From Lachnospiraceae bacterium (GTDB lineage: Bacteria; Bacillota; Clostridia; Lachnospirales; Lachnospiraceae), in NCBI GenBank assembly GCA_017437065.1, contig JAFSBX010000076.1, positions 240,866 to 304,865 of the forward strand: 64,000 bases of DNA, read 5' to 3'. Below, in pieces: positions 52,667-61,261 of the stretch. The notes below the pieces were generated by a model. The model did not search any database, was not told the DNA's origin, and worked only from the letters and a program-made list of their open reading frames with translations. A program made the position numbers and the translations under genes. The stretch's first letter is position 1. The number at the start of each line of letters is the position of its first letter.

Positions 52667-53326
52667 ATGTTAAAGAATATGCAGGAAGTTTTGGAGTATG
52701 GATTTGATGTTTTGAACAAGGTTTACTTTGATGGTGAGCTACCACCCATTGTAATCACGATTATGTCTGCACCTAGAAGCAACGGTCATTTTACTATTAA
52801 TCGCGAGTGGCGTGTAGCAGAAGAGAGGTTGAATGAAATCAACATCAGTGCGGAGCATTTGGATAGACCTATAGAAAATATCATGGCTACGCTATGTCAT
52901 GAGATGGTACATTATTACTGCCAGTTGAATGGCATACAGGATACTTCGCAGAATTATAGATATCATAACAAAAATTTTAAAAGAGAAGCAGAAAAGCGTG
53001 GTTTGCTTATTTCGCAGGGAAAGTACATTGGATGGAGCATTACAAATCCAAGTCCGGAGTTCATTGAGATAATCAAAAGTCATGGTATTGAAAAGCCAAT
53101 GGATATTAACAGAGACGGCTTTCAGATGGATTTAGCAGGGGTACTTGGTGTGTTAGGTGGTTTACCCGGTGCGGATGGTGCTAATGGCTTAGCAGTGCCT
53201 AAGAAACCCAAGTGCAGTACACGTAAATACATATGCCTTTGCTGCGGTAACAGCTTTCGTGCAACAAAGGACATTAATGTGATGTGTATGGACTGTGACG
53301 AGCAGTTTATAAAAGAGGAAAAATAA
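52667..53326 (+). CDS. SprT-like zinc metalloprotease domain protein
   Basis: 219 aa. The zinc-protease motif HEMVH has H78, E79 and H82, with a third ligand candidate H100 (YRYHNKNF). The C-terminus carries a zinc ribbon: C190/C192/C193 (YICLCCGNSF) and C207/C210 (MCMDC). SprT/Spartan-type proteins cleave DNA-protein crosslinks, and copies are common in ICEs and phages. AAGGAGG lies 6 nt upstream of the ATG. Whether it processes a relaxase adduct is speculation. Confidence 0.85.
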   Translation: MLKNMQEVLEYGFDVLNKVYFDGELPPIVITIMSAPRSNGHFTINREWRVAEERLNEINISAEHLDRPIENIMATLCHEMVHYYCQLNGIQDTSQNYRYHNKNFKREAEKRGLLISQGKYIGWSITNPSPEFIEIIKSHGIEKPMDINRDGFQMDLAGVLGVLGGLPGADGANGLAVPKKPKCSTRKYICLCCGNSFRATKDINVMCMDCDEQFIKEEK

Positions 53327-53412
53327 AATAGGCCGTAGCATTTTAATGGCTGTTTCAAAATAGATTCATGTAATTGAAACAGCCTGTAACGTATAAATTG
53401 GAGGGTTTCAAT

Positions 53413-53610
53413 ATGAATAATTTAACTGTTGGAGATTATGTGGTTGTAACGTTAGCAGATGGTACGGTTTTCGAAGGAGAGCTTGTAAGGATAGGCAAGG
53501 ACAATATTGTTGTTGATGATGTAACAGTATTTGGTGATTGGGTCTTTATTGAATTTAGGAATATTAGGGAAATTATAGGTATACATGATACTGTAAGGCA
53601 TTGTATGTGA
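53413..53610 (+). CDS. Small beta-barrel-like protein, 65 aa
   Basis: 65 aa from ATG 53413, preceded by TTGGAGGG at good spacing. The sequence (VGDYVVVTLADGTVFEGELV, RIGKDNIVVDD, FRNIREIIG) is an all-beta SH3/Lsm-like pattern. It may bind RNA, but that is fold-level inference only. Confidence 0.5.
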   Translation: MNNLTVGDYVVVTLADGTVFEGELVRIGKDNIVVDDVTVFGDWVFIEFRNIREIIGIHDTVRHCM

Positions 53611-53710
53611 AATTTTTATGAAAATAGTAGTATTTATTGGCATAGGAAAACTAGGGGTTACATGAGCTGATTTTATAGCGGAACTAGTTGGCAGAAAAGT
53701 GGGTGGCTTT

Positions 53711-53920
53711 ATGGAAAAATTTTGTTGCGTGAGATGATTTCCTACTTTATTGGGAAAAACGTGTAATGGATGAAAGAAATGTGGAGAATCAAAACAAAGA
53801 AATGACTTTAGATAAAGTCGCAAAATGTCATATGAGAAGTGTGGTTGCAAGGAATGGACTATTTGTAGCATCTGTGGTATGAATTGGAATAGTTTAATCA
53901 GTGTTTATGTGATAAAATGA
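53711..53920 (+). pseudogene. Possible decayed Cys-rich (zinc finger) gene
   Basis: A 70-codon frame from ATG 53711 to TGA 53918 is interrupted by two TGA and one TAA codons. It keeps a meaningful cysteine pattern: KFCCVR, KKCGES, EKCGCKEW, then CSICGMNW. Loss by point mutation is the simplest reading. Two of the three stops are TGA, but recoding is unlikely because a TAA is also present. The rest of 53611-53957 is empty. Confidence 0.35.
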
Positions 53921-53957
53921 CATTGTAATAGGCATATAAAAGATATAGGGGATGGAT

Positions 53958-55103
53958 ATGGAATACAAATTACTTAAGCTATTGAAAGATAAGAATGTAG
54001 CAGATGCTTACCAATACTACCAGTCGTGTGTATATAAATTGTATTTGGCAGAATGTAGTTATAATGCATTAAAAAATGTAATAGAAAAATATCAGGCTGA
54101 GGAAACTGCGATTGTACAGAAAGTTTATGCAGATGCTAAAAAAACAGGAAAAGGAACTTATAAGGTACATTCCAATGCAGTAGATTTTTTGGGTGTAGAG
54201 ATGGGCGCTACTGAAGTGATGGATAAACTGACCATGGAAATTATGGGACTTCTGCACAATTTCTTTGACACCTTTGCACAATGGTTAAACGCTGCACTTT
54301 TTGGTGAAGAAGCTTTACCTTTGAAACAAGTCTCACTTGTGAGTGTAACAAATAAGTTGCCTAAGTTTACAGAATATACAGGACAATTCATTGATGATGT
54401 TGGTAAAATTTTGAAATCATCTACTTATGTGTATATATCAGATTTTAATAATACTCTTAAGCATAGATATCAAATATATATAAGAAACAAATTTGACATA
54501 TTTAAAGTGCAAGGAACAGTAGATATTCCCGCATTTAGTAAAGATGGTCGTGTGCATGTGAAAGCAGAAGCGTTGAAGACAATTAATAATGATTTGAAGT
54601 ATTGCAAGGATTTGTTGGAGGAATCTCGGGTTTATATAGAAAATTATTATGCTATTAGTGATAATGCACATGTAGAGCATAGACTATATAATCCCAAAAC
54701 ATATATGTTTTTTGCATCAGAGGAAGATTATCAGAATATGCACATGCCAGTAAATCATTATCACTATATAGAAATCGACTCAGCAGATTTACCGGATAAA
54801 ATGCAGATAATGTTAACCTATGATAGGATGAACGGAACACCAGATGAAAGAATAGAATGTTTCAATTCTCCTTATCCAATTATTATGTTACGTGAAAAGG
54901 AAGGAAATGAAATATTAGGAATTTTAAAGCCAAATGATAATGAAACGTTTTCTCTTAATGATGAGCACGAGCTTCAATATAGGGAATATATTGCAACGTA
55001 CAGTGGATTCGAACAGGAAAAATTCGATGCAATTTGCGGTAATGATACATTTCATTATTATGTATATTTAAGTGACATGATCGGGGGATACGAAATAAAA
55101 TAA
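53958..55103 (+). CDS. Unknown cytoplasmic protein, 381 aa
   Basis: 381 aa from ATG 53958 (an ATG two codons earlier is too near the GGGG site). The N-terminal 200 residues are helical. A segment DFNNTLKHRYQIYIRNKFD resembles the N-x-L-K-H motif of HEPN-like domains, but this is weak. The C-terminal region is beta-rich. No membrane segment. It is one of two large unknown genes in the place where such elements usually carry cargo. Confidence 0.6.
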   Translation: MEYKLLKLLKDKNVADAYQYYQSCVYKLYLAECSYNALKNVIEKYQAEETAIVQKVYADAKKTGKGTYKVHSNAVDFLGVEMGATEVMDKLTMEIMGLLHNFFDTFAQWLNAALFGEEALPLKQVSLVSVTNKLPKFTEYTGQFIDDVGKILKSSTYVYISDFNNTLKHRYQIYIRNKFDIFKVQGTVDIPAFSKDGRVHVKAEALKTINNDLKYCKDLLEESRVYIENYYAISDNAHVEHRLYNPKTYMFFASEEDYQNMHMPVNHYHYIEIDSADLPDKMQIMLTYDRMNGTPDERIECFNSPYPIIMLREKEGNEILGILKPNDNETFSLNDEHELQYREYIATYSGFEQEKFDAICGNDTFHYYVYLSDMIGGYEIK

Positions 55104-55300
55104 GGAATTATATTGCAATTATTGTATGGGGCAATATCTTATGGGTATTGTCCTATTGCTTTTTGATATTTTGCTTTATTGTGGAAAGTCAATAGTATTT
55201 AGGGGACGTTGGATACTTTACGGCTTTACTTAGAAGTAGGTATATTCTGTTTGGAAATTATGGTAGAATATAAGGGTGAATTGACATCAGAAAAGAGGAA

Positions 55301-56821
55301 ATGGAGTATATGGAAATTGTTGATATATCCGATTTTGAAAGTCAACGAGTAAGGACATTACTATGCTTTTTAAATGATATATATAAATGTGAATTGCAGC
55401 CAGATGAAAATATAGTAAATGAATTTATAGAAACATATATACCTGAGGCTAGAGATTTTGTCTTTTCTCAGACAAATGGATGTTATAGACAGCTTAATAA
55501 TTTGAAATTTGTAACAGAAAAAAGATTGCATAGAGAAGAGTATGATATAAGAAAAATGATACGGGGAAGCGATTATTTTAATAGTGGAATTTATAACATA
55601 TGTAATCTTTTAGTATCAATAGATCGTGACTACCATATAAATTTTGAGATTCTTGAAAAAATAGAGTTAGGAGAATATACAGAAGCAGCAAAATTGTTTA
55701 ATGATAAAATAAGCAATTTGATTATTATTCAGCTAGGTGTTTCAAATTATATTATTGAAATTAATCAGAAAAGGAATAAATTCGATTTTGCCAAGCATTA
55801 TAATGTGGCACCCGATATCAATAATTTTATTGTAAGACAGCGAAATTTGCAGTATGAAAAAAATATACGGGATGTAAAACAGGAACATGATATGTTTGTT
55901 TCGGATATTATGTTGTTTTTTGAGTTAAGCATAATAAAGAGAAAAAATGATGTTTTGAAGTTAATGATGGCTTTAATCTGTTTATGCAAATCTTATGAAT
56001 ATGATGAGTATATCAATAATTATGCAGAGATATTTATTGATATGTTTCAAGAAATTATGTTCTGTGGAGAGATTCATAAGATATATGTGCAGCAAAAAAA
56101 GTTTGATAAAAATGTACCGGCTGATGAAAGAGGGAGCAAGAATGCTACAACAAGGATTAGCATAATTTTTTCGGCAGGAAATAATGATATTTTTATATTA
56201 AGAATTGACTTGCCTCATAAAGGAGAAAAGAAATTACATCTAAATATGCATGAATGTGTAAATGGAGAAATTTTACCGACAGGTTATCCACTAGAGCACA
56301 GTAGGGATAATATAAAAATGTTGAGACTATTAGTAGGGGAAAATTTTGATACTCTTTTTTATTTATTAAATAATCATATATGGTTTAGATGTAATTTTGA
56401 AAATAGGTTAAACAATATGGAAATAGAAATTAATGCAAAAAGTAATTTAGCGGAGTTGTTTTATGGAAGATGTCATTATGCCATTGATTTAGATATGGAA
56501 AACGAAGAAAAATTCTGGAGATTTACAGATGAATTACAGGAATACATAAGTAATTTTTCTTTAAAAAGTAATATTTTTTGTGCCTTTGATAAAGATACAA
56601 TAGATTATAGTAAAGAAATAAAGAAAATTAGATTACAGCAAAATTGTTTGGATAAAATAGTGGATGTTGCAATAGAAAGTTGTAATGAAAGTATTGAAGG
56701 AAATAAAAGTTTGTGGGAAATATTTAGCAGACAAGGGCTTGATGAGACAATTAGCGAGGAAGATTTTTTGAGAATGGACTTTTCAAAGTGTTGGGAGTAT
56801 ATTGATAAATTCATATTATAA
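55301..56821 (+). CDS. Unknown cytoplasmic protein, 506 aa
   Basis: 506 aa, no signal peptide or clear membrane helix, very A/T-rich codons, helical N-terminal half and a more beta-rich region (about 295-400) before a helical tail. No nuclease, ATPase or other motif seen. GAGGAA lies close to the first ATG (55301); a second in-frame ATG at 55310 is possible. It is separated from neighbours on both sides, so it is likely its own unit with a promoter near 55190. Confidence 0.55.
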   Translation: MEYMEIVDISDFESQRVRTLLCFLNDIYKCELQPDENIVNEFIETYIPEARDFVFSQTNGCYRQLNNLKFVTEKRLHREEYDIRKMIRGSDYFNSGIYNICNLLVSIDRDYHINFEILEKIELGEYTEAAKLFNDKISNLIIIQLGVSNYIIEINQKRNKFDFAKHYNVAPDINNFIVRQRNLQYEKNIRDVKQEHDMFVSDIMLFFELSIIKRKNDVLKLMMALICLCKSYEYDEYINNYAEIFIDMFQEIMFCGEIHKIYVQQKKFDKNVPADERGSKNATTRISIIFSAGNNDIFILRIDLPHKGEKKLHLNMHECVNGEILPTGYPLEHSRDNIKMLRLLVGENFDTLFYLLNNHIWFRCNFENRLNNMEIEINAKSNLAELFYGRCHYAIDLDMENEEKFWRFTDELQEYISNFSLKSNIFCAFDKDTIDYSKEIKKIRLQQNCLDKIVDVAIESCNESIEGNKSLWEIFSRQGLDETISEEDFLRMDFSKCWEYIDKFIL

Positions 56822-56907
56822 GAAAATATACGAAGTTTGATTATGATAGGTATTATAACTAATTCCGTCACTTTCCCTAATTTACAACCTACATACCTAT
56901 GCGTTAC

Positions 56908-56937
56908 AATCACCCCAATCTTTTGAAAGGGGTGATT
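56908..56937 (+). promoter_or_regulatory. Hairpin masking the ribosome binding site of a 27-aa ORF
   Basis: AATCACCCC (56908-56916) pairs with GGGGTGATT (56929-56937). The ribosome binding site AAAGGGG overlaps the 3' arm and the ATG lies 3 nt after the stem. It may be a translational switch or simply a terminator-like hairpin (TTT only). Confidence 0.5.
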
Positions 56938-56940
56938 TTT

Positions 56941-57024
56941 ATGGGAAAACGCATCATGGATGGTGAAGTCGGAAGTTATGATGAAGCATTACGCATCATA
57001 ATGGAATATGTGGAAATTGAATAA
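56941..57024 (+). CDS. Small ORF, 27 aa
   Basis: The ATG at 56941 follows AAAGGGGTGATTTTT. The product (MGKRIMDGEVGSYDEALRII then MEYVEIE) is acidic and amphipathic. Its ribosome binding site is inside a hairpin. Plausible small regulator or leader; unproven. Confidence 0.4.
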   Translation: MGKRIMDGEVGSYDEALRIIMEYVEIE

Positions 57025-57394
57025 ATTATTTGAGAGGACAGTAAAATCTTGGAGGTACACTACCAAGATGAAATTGTCCTTGATTGTTTAGAGGAGGTGA
57101 TAGGAATTTCCAATTGCCAATAATTGACCGGATTGATTCATTAAATTTGTTTGTGCTGCTGAAAAGGTTATAACACGTACATAGTCATGAAATTAAGTCT
57201 CCTAAAAAACTGCTTATTTATGAGTAGAGAGTGATTTTAAATTAACATGTTGAAAAATGTGTTGAGTGTTGTTCTACATCAATTTATTTTAAACACTTTC
57301 CGATTATGAGCGGAGTGTATGGATAGGGTGTAGGCTAAATCGCAGTTGGTAAAAAAATATATAATTCAAGAAAACTTAAGAGGAGGATGGACGT
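57025..57394. other. Intergenic region before the serine recombinase
   Basis: No supported gene. It contains several RBS-like purine runs (near 57051 and 57092) followed by very short frames, and a segment matching 52352-52364. It may hold crossover sites for the recombinase, but no clear dyad was found. Confidence 0.35.
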
Positions 57395-57964
57395 ATGGTA
57401 GTCAGCTATGTGCGTGTTAGCACGGAAGAACAGAACCAGGCGAGACAAATTGAAGCCTTGGAAAAATTTAATATTGAGAAGTGGTATATTGAAAAGATTT
57501 CCGGTAAGGACACAAAGAGAGAACAGTTACAATTGATGTTGGATTATGTGCGTGAGGGTGATGAAGTCTACGTTATGGATTTTTCAAGATTAAGCCGTAG
57601 CGTACAGGATTTGCTTGGAATTGTAGATTTACTTAATGAAAAAAAGGTTAGACTGGTGTCATTAAAAGAGAATCTTGATACAAGTACACCTACCGGAAGA
57701 TTAATGTTGACTGTCATTGGAGCAATCGCAGAGTTTGAGCGTCAAAACATATTGGAACGTCAGAGAGAAGGAATTGCGATTGCAAAACGTGCAGGAAAAT
57801 ATAAAGGACGTAAGCCTAAGGAATTGGATAATTTTGATGAGGTTTATGAGAGTTGGAAAAAGGGTAAAATTACAGCAGTAGCAGCAAGTAAGATTCTGGG
57901 AATTAACAGAGGTACATTTTATAAAAAAGTTCAGAAAAAGGAAAATGAATTAATTGGATTGTAA
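57395..57964 (+). CDS. Serine recombinase (resolvase/invertase family)
   Basis: A 189-aa small serine recombinase: catalytic S9 in YVRVSTEEQ with R7, DFSRLSRS, then the E-helix region GAIAEFERQNILERQREGI and a C-terminal DNA-binding HTH (ITAVAASKILGINRGTFYKK). It is of resolvase/invertase size, so it acts as a resolvase or DNA invertase rather than a large integrase. GAGGAGG precedes the ATG. It is tail-to-tail with the XRE gene (15-nt overlap) and sits where base skew changes. Confidence 0.9.
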   Translation: MVVSYVRVSTEEQNQARQIEALEKFNIEKWYIEKISGKDTKREQLQLMLDYVREGDEVYVMDFSRLSRSVQDLLGIVDLLNEKKVRLVSLKENLDTSTPTGRLMLTVIGAIAEFERQNILERQREGIAIAKRAGKYKGRKPKELDNFDEVYESWKKGKITAVAASKILGINRGTFYKKVQKKENELIGL

Positions 57965-58159
57965 TTTTTTGTAGCATGCTACATCGGATAATTCACAGTC
58001 AAGTATTTCGCACAATGTGTTAAGTGTATTAGTAGATACATTCTGATTTGCACGTAAACGTGAAAGTTGTCCAGCAGACACATTATACTTATGGATAAGT
58101 TGGTACTGGGTAATACCTTTATGTTTCATTGTATCCCATAATGGCTGATAACTAATCAT
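57950..58159 (-). CDS. XRE/Cro-type repressor, 69 aa
   Basis: 69 aa, a minimal HTH of the XRE family: KGITQYQLIHKYNVSAGQLS, then LRANQNVSTNTLNTLCEILD. AAAAGGAGC precedes the ATG. A dyad and a plus-strand promoter lie just behind it, so it may repress both itself and the lipoprotein transcript at 58568. Confidence 0.85.
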   Translation of the reverse strand: MISYQPLWDTMKHKGITQYQLIHKYNVSAGQLSRLRANQNVSTNTLNTLCEILDCELSDVACYKKLQSN

Positions 58160-58208
58160 AAAAATGCTCCTTTTAATTGAATAATATCCGTATATGGGTT
58201 ATAATGGA

Positions 58209-58228
58209 ATTAGCCATAAATGGCTAAT
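58209..58228. promoter_or_regulatory. Dyad between the XRE gene and the lipoprotein promoter
   Basis: ATTAGCCAT, 2-bp spacer AA, ATGGCTAAT: perfect 9-bp arms, a likely XRE operator. TTGTAT (58255-58260) and TATAAT (58278-58283), 17 bp apart, follow on the plus strand. Confidence 0.6.
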
Positions 58229-58254
58229 ATATAAAATTCTAGAGAGGAAATTGT

Positions 58255-58283
58255 TTGTATGAGTAATTTTGGTATGATATAAT
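58255..58283 (+). promoter_or_regulatory. Promoter of the lipoprotein transcript
   Basis: TTGTAT-17-TATAAT. The leader to the ATG at 58568 would be about 280 nt and shows no gene. Confidence 0.6.
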
Positions 58284-58567
58284 ACAATTTGTGTTATGAT
58301 TAAGAATTTATGAAAAATGAATATGTTGTATGGATTGCGTAAGTCAAATATTTTTGGTAATTTGGTAATTATTTATATCCTTGAAATAAATTGCATATTG
58401 GCGAGCAATTTATAACCTACAACATTGTTTTGGTGTTGAAAAAATGAGCTGTTTTAACAAATTAGAGAATGATGTACATATTAAAACATTAACTTAATAA
58501 AAAGCATACCAAACAAAAGAAGTAAATTTTAATTTAAAAAGTAAAAAATTATTAAGGAGGCATATAC

Positions 58568-60307
58568 ATGTCAGGTAAATTCATGAAAATTAAAAGAATA
58601 GTAATTCCAACACTTACAATGGTAATCATTGCGAGTCAGTTGATGGGTTGTCAAGCAGCAACACAAGATGAATTGCTAACAATGTTAAACAACGGTGAAG
58701 CAATAGAAATCGAAGTCGCAGCACCCATCAATGAAGAACAAGGAGAAACCAAGCAACTCGAGTGGATTCAATTAGACAAGCTTGATAACTACAAAGACTT
58801 TAGAAAAGAATTTGAGGACACATTAAAGATAACACCATATGGTGAAAGCAGTAAAATGGGAGTTGTTTATGTGAATTTAGAGGGAAAGCAAGAGGGCAAC
58901 AACACATTATACAATGCATTTATGAACAGAAAATTCATATCAACATATTGGGATAATGAAACAACACAAGAGAAAGTTCAGGATTCAGTATTGAGTTTAT
59001 ATACTGATGTAGATGAAGATAGTAAGGCATCTAAATATGCAGCACTTAACGCGTATTGGAACTTACTACCAGATGCAGAACCAAACTATTTCAATGGAGA
59101 TAGCACATTAACACGTGGAGAAGCAATGGCATTAGTGATGAGAGCGGAAACAAGTGTAACAGAGGATGGAAAACCAGAGAGCTTCGTGGACTTCACAAAT
59201 GCAGTAGCAACATCCTCATCAGCAAAAGATGATTACACAGATTTTGCAGGATACCTTATGGAAGATAGTTACCTTACAGTAGATAGCGAATCATTAGATT
59301 CATTAACATACAAAGGAACAATAACACGTGGTGAATATGTTTATATGCTAATGAATCACTATTTCAGTGACACACTTAAAAATACAGATACAAGTAAAGT
59401 AAAATTTACAGACACAAAAAATGCAGGTAACATTGCAGCAACACAGAAATACATTGAGAAAGCAACAGAAAAAGCACATTGGCAAGCATATGAATTAACC
59501 TATGCAATACAAAATGTAGAAAACGGATGTCCAGAGAGAATGTACAAAGCATTAGCATGTGCAGCAAACTTAGAAATCTTAGATGAAGAAACACGTTGGG
59601 ATGAAGGTTTAACGAAGACAGAAGCCATAGAGTTACTTGTGAACACATATGAAGCATATACAAGAGTAAACGGTTATGCAGTAGATGCAATGCAAGGCGA
59701 AGGTACACTAACAAAACCAGTATCCTACAATGAAGGTGGAGAGGTAGTAGCAGAGAAATCTGAAATGGACGTAGATATGGGCATTGAAGATGCAGATGAT
59801 GGTTCAGAAGCAGTAGAAACAATGGCAGAAGTTGAAGAAACAACAGATTTCGAAGTAAAAGACATGGAACCAACAACAATGTACGCATTACAGAGTGTAA
59901 ACCTTAGACAAGGACCAGATGCAAAGGATTTTAAAAAGGTAGGCAGTCTTAAATATGCACAGTCAATCACAGTAACAGGTGAGGTCAAAGAATACAAAGG
60001 TGAAGATACAAACTGGCTCAGAGCAGAAACCGAAGACGGCAAAGAAGTTTATGTAGCAGCGAAGTATTTATCCATCCACAAACCATCAGTGGACAACGGC
60101 AATGCAGGTGGCAGTACAGGTGGAAATAATAACAATGGTGAAAATACAAGTGGAAACTCTGGTGGCAACAGTGGTGGATCTGGAAAGACAGGAAACAGTG
60201 CAATAGATAATTTCTTCAACAGTGGTAGTGGAGCCGGTGGCGGAGTCAACGGTCAAGCCACAGTAGGAGATGGCGGCGGAGTAACAGGTGGTGTAACATT
60301 ATATTAA
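58568..60307 (+). CDS. Surface lipoprotein with SLH-like repeats and an SH3b domain
   Basis: 579 aa with a lipoprotein signal (basic start, hydrophobic stretch, SQLMGC with lipidated C28). SLH-like segments are seen around STLTRGEAMALVMRA, GTITRGEYVYMLMNHYF and LTKTEAIELLVNTY. An acidic linker follows, then an SH3b domain (about 440-510, MYALQSVNLRQGPDAKDFKK to VYVAAKYLSI) and a Gly/Asn/Ser-rich tail. It probably associates with peptidoglycan at the cell surface, as components of conjugation machinery or adhesins do. AAGGAGG precedes the ATG. Codon use is rich in A- and C-ending codons, unlike genes left of 57 kb. Confidence 0.8.
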   Translation: MSGKFMKIKRIVIPTLTMVIIASQLMGCQAATQDELLTMLNNGEAIEIEVAAPINEEQGETKQLEWIQLDKLDNYKDFRKEFEDTLKITPYGESSKMGVVYVNLEGKQEGNNTLYNAFMNRKFISTYWDNETTQEKVQDSVLSLYTDVDEDSKASKYAALNAYWNLLPDAEPNYFNGDSTLTRGEAMALVMRAETSVTEDGKPESFVDFTNAVATSSSAKDDYTDFAGYLMEDSYLTVDSESLDSLTYKGTITRGEYVYMLMNHYFSDTLKNTDTSKVKFTDTKNAGNIAATQKYIEKATEKAHWQAYELTYAIQNVENGCPERMYKALACAANLEILDEETRWDEGLTKTEAIELLVNTYEAYTRVNGYAVDAMQGEGTLTKPVSYNEGGEVVAEKSEMDVDMGIEDADDGSEAVETMAEVEETTDFEVKDMEPTTMYALQSVNLRQGPDAKDFKKVGSLKYAQSITVTGEVKEYKGEDTNWLRAETEDGKEVYVAAKYLSIHKPSVDNGNAGGSTGGNNNNGENTSGNSGGNSGGSGKTGNSAIDNFFNSGSGAGGGVNGQATVGDGGGVTGGVTLY

Positions 60308-60312
60308 GAGAT

Positions 60313-60331
60313 AATGACGAAAGTCATTTTT
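60313..60331 (+). terminator. Terminator after the lipoprotein gene
   Basis: AATGAC, loop GAAA, GTCATT, then TTTTTT. A short stem closed by a GNRA tetraloop. Confidence 0.7.
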
Positions 60332-60406
60332 TAAAAAACTCATAACTAGTAATAGTTCCTATTATCACTAAATAACACACTCATAATAAGTATACTAATA
60401 CTTTAA

Positions 60407-60441
60407 TAAGAAAAGGACTCCCACAAAGAGTCCTTTTCTTA
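60407..60441. terminator. Long-stem bidirectional terminator
   Basis: TAAGAAAAGGACTC (60407-60420) pairs perfectly with GAGTCCTTTTCTTA (60428-60441) around a 7-nt loop; the arms provide the T-tract in both directions. Confidence 0.75.
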
Positions 60442-60480
60442 TATTAAAATAAAAAGAATTAAGAAAGGAAGAAAAAGATA

Positions 60481-60870
60481 ATGTCACTAACATTAAAAAC
60501 ATGCCCACATTGTGGAGCAGTTATAGTAAAAACCAAAGCAAACCCAGATTGCAATTGTCCATACTTATTGTGTAAAGGAACAATCTTTGAGCCAATATTC
60601 AGCAATGGAAAAACACCATATAACAATACAGAAGAAAAACCAGAGCATAACTTCTATATTAAACAATCTGAGTTATCTAAAAAATACCTTTACAGACATT
60701 TAGATACATATGACAAAGGATCAGTTGATAATTTAATATTAATAGGAATCTTACAAAACAAATATGTACACGCAATTTCCACATTGTCACCAATACATTA
60801 CGTACTCACCCTAGAGGAAATAGATAAAATCATTGAAATAGATGAGCTTAATAAGAGGAATCTAGATTAG
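60481..60870 (+). CDS. Zinc-ribbon protein, 129 aa (paralogue of 61262)
   Basis: An N-terminal zinc ribbon (TCPHCGAVIVKTKANPDCNC, then PYLLCKG) is followed by about 90 residues without known motifs. The ribbon matches that of the gene at 61262 in spacing and flanks. AGAAAGGAAG precedes the ATG. Its 3' end overlaps the minus-strand gene 60848-61114 by 23 nt. A DNA- or protein-binding role is likely. Confidence 0.65.
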   Translation: MSLTLKTCPHCGAVIVKTKANPDCNCPYLLCKGTIFEPIFSNGKTPYNNTEEKPEHNFYIKQSELSKKYLYRHLDTYDKGSVDNLILIGILQNKYVHAISTLSPIHYVLTLEEIDKIIEIDELNKRNLD

Positions 60871-61114
60871 GATAATCACATTCGTCATCATCAATCATAG
60901 CTTTAAGGTCGTATGCAATATTTGATTCCTGCTCTGATATATACAATTCATAGCCAGATAAATCAAAAGATTTATCCTTAATATCAACTGTAACACAATC
61001 TTTATAATTTTTAGACTTAGGACACCTTAAAAATGGTTTATTATCAGAAATTCTATAAGAAATTTGCAATCTACAATTGTGTTTATTACAGTAATGATAT
61101 CCATTTATAAACAT
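60848..61114 (-). CDS. Cys-rich zinc-ribbon-like protein, 88 aa
   Basis: 88 aa. N-terminal half with C-x4-C (YCNKHNCRLQI) and a second pair (FLRCPKSKNYKDC), then an acidic tail. GGAGG precedes the ATG. It resembles the first ribbon of the minus-strand gene at 62468 and shares its upstream module, so the two are probably distant duplicates. Function unknown. Confidence 0.6.
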   Translation of the reverse strand: MFINGYHYCNKHNCRLQISYRISDNKPFLRCPKSKNYKDCVTVDIKDKSFDLSGYELYISEQESNIAYDLKAMIDDDECDYPNLDSSY

Positions 61115-61121
61115 AATAACA

Positions 61122-61209
61122 CCTCCATAATATAACCATTATACACCAATTTACATAAAAAATCATCAAAAATACAAGGACACCCATCCAAACCAAGGTG
61201 TCCTTTTCT
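61122..61209 (-). promoter_or_regulatory. Repeated promoter/terminator module, copy 1
   Basis: An 88-bp region highly similar to 62822-62913. On the minus strand it supplies TATAAT, ACACCTCC-type RBS context (GGAGGT) and the start of the zinc-ribbon gene. At its far end a 9-bp stem (61176-61184 with 61197-61205) plus TTTTCTT terminates plus-strand transcription or insulates the next gene. Confidence 0.65.
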
Positions 61210-61261
61210 TATACCCAAAAGTATAAAAAGAAAAAATTAATTTTTAAGGAGGAACAATACC

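Noticed and set aside
53711-53920. Selenocysteine or TGA recoding in the Cys-rich frame
   Set aside because: An in-frame TAA is also present and no SECIS-like hairpin follows the TGAs, so decay is simpler.
52352-57125. Identical 13-mer ATTGCCAATAATT at 52352-52364 and 57113-57125
   Set aside because: The flanks differ after the 13-mer and the sequence is A/T-rich, so chance is likely; it is kept only as a possible binding site to look at.
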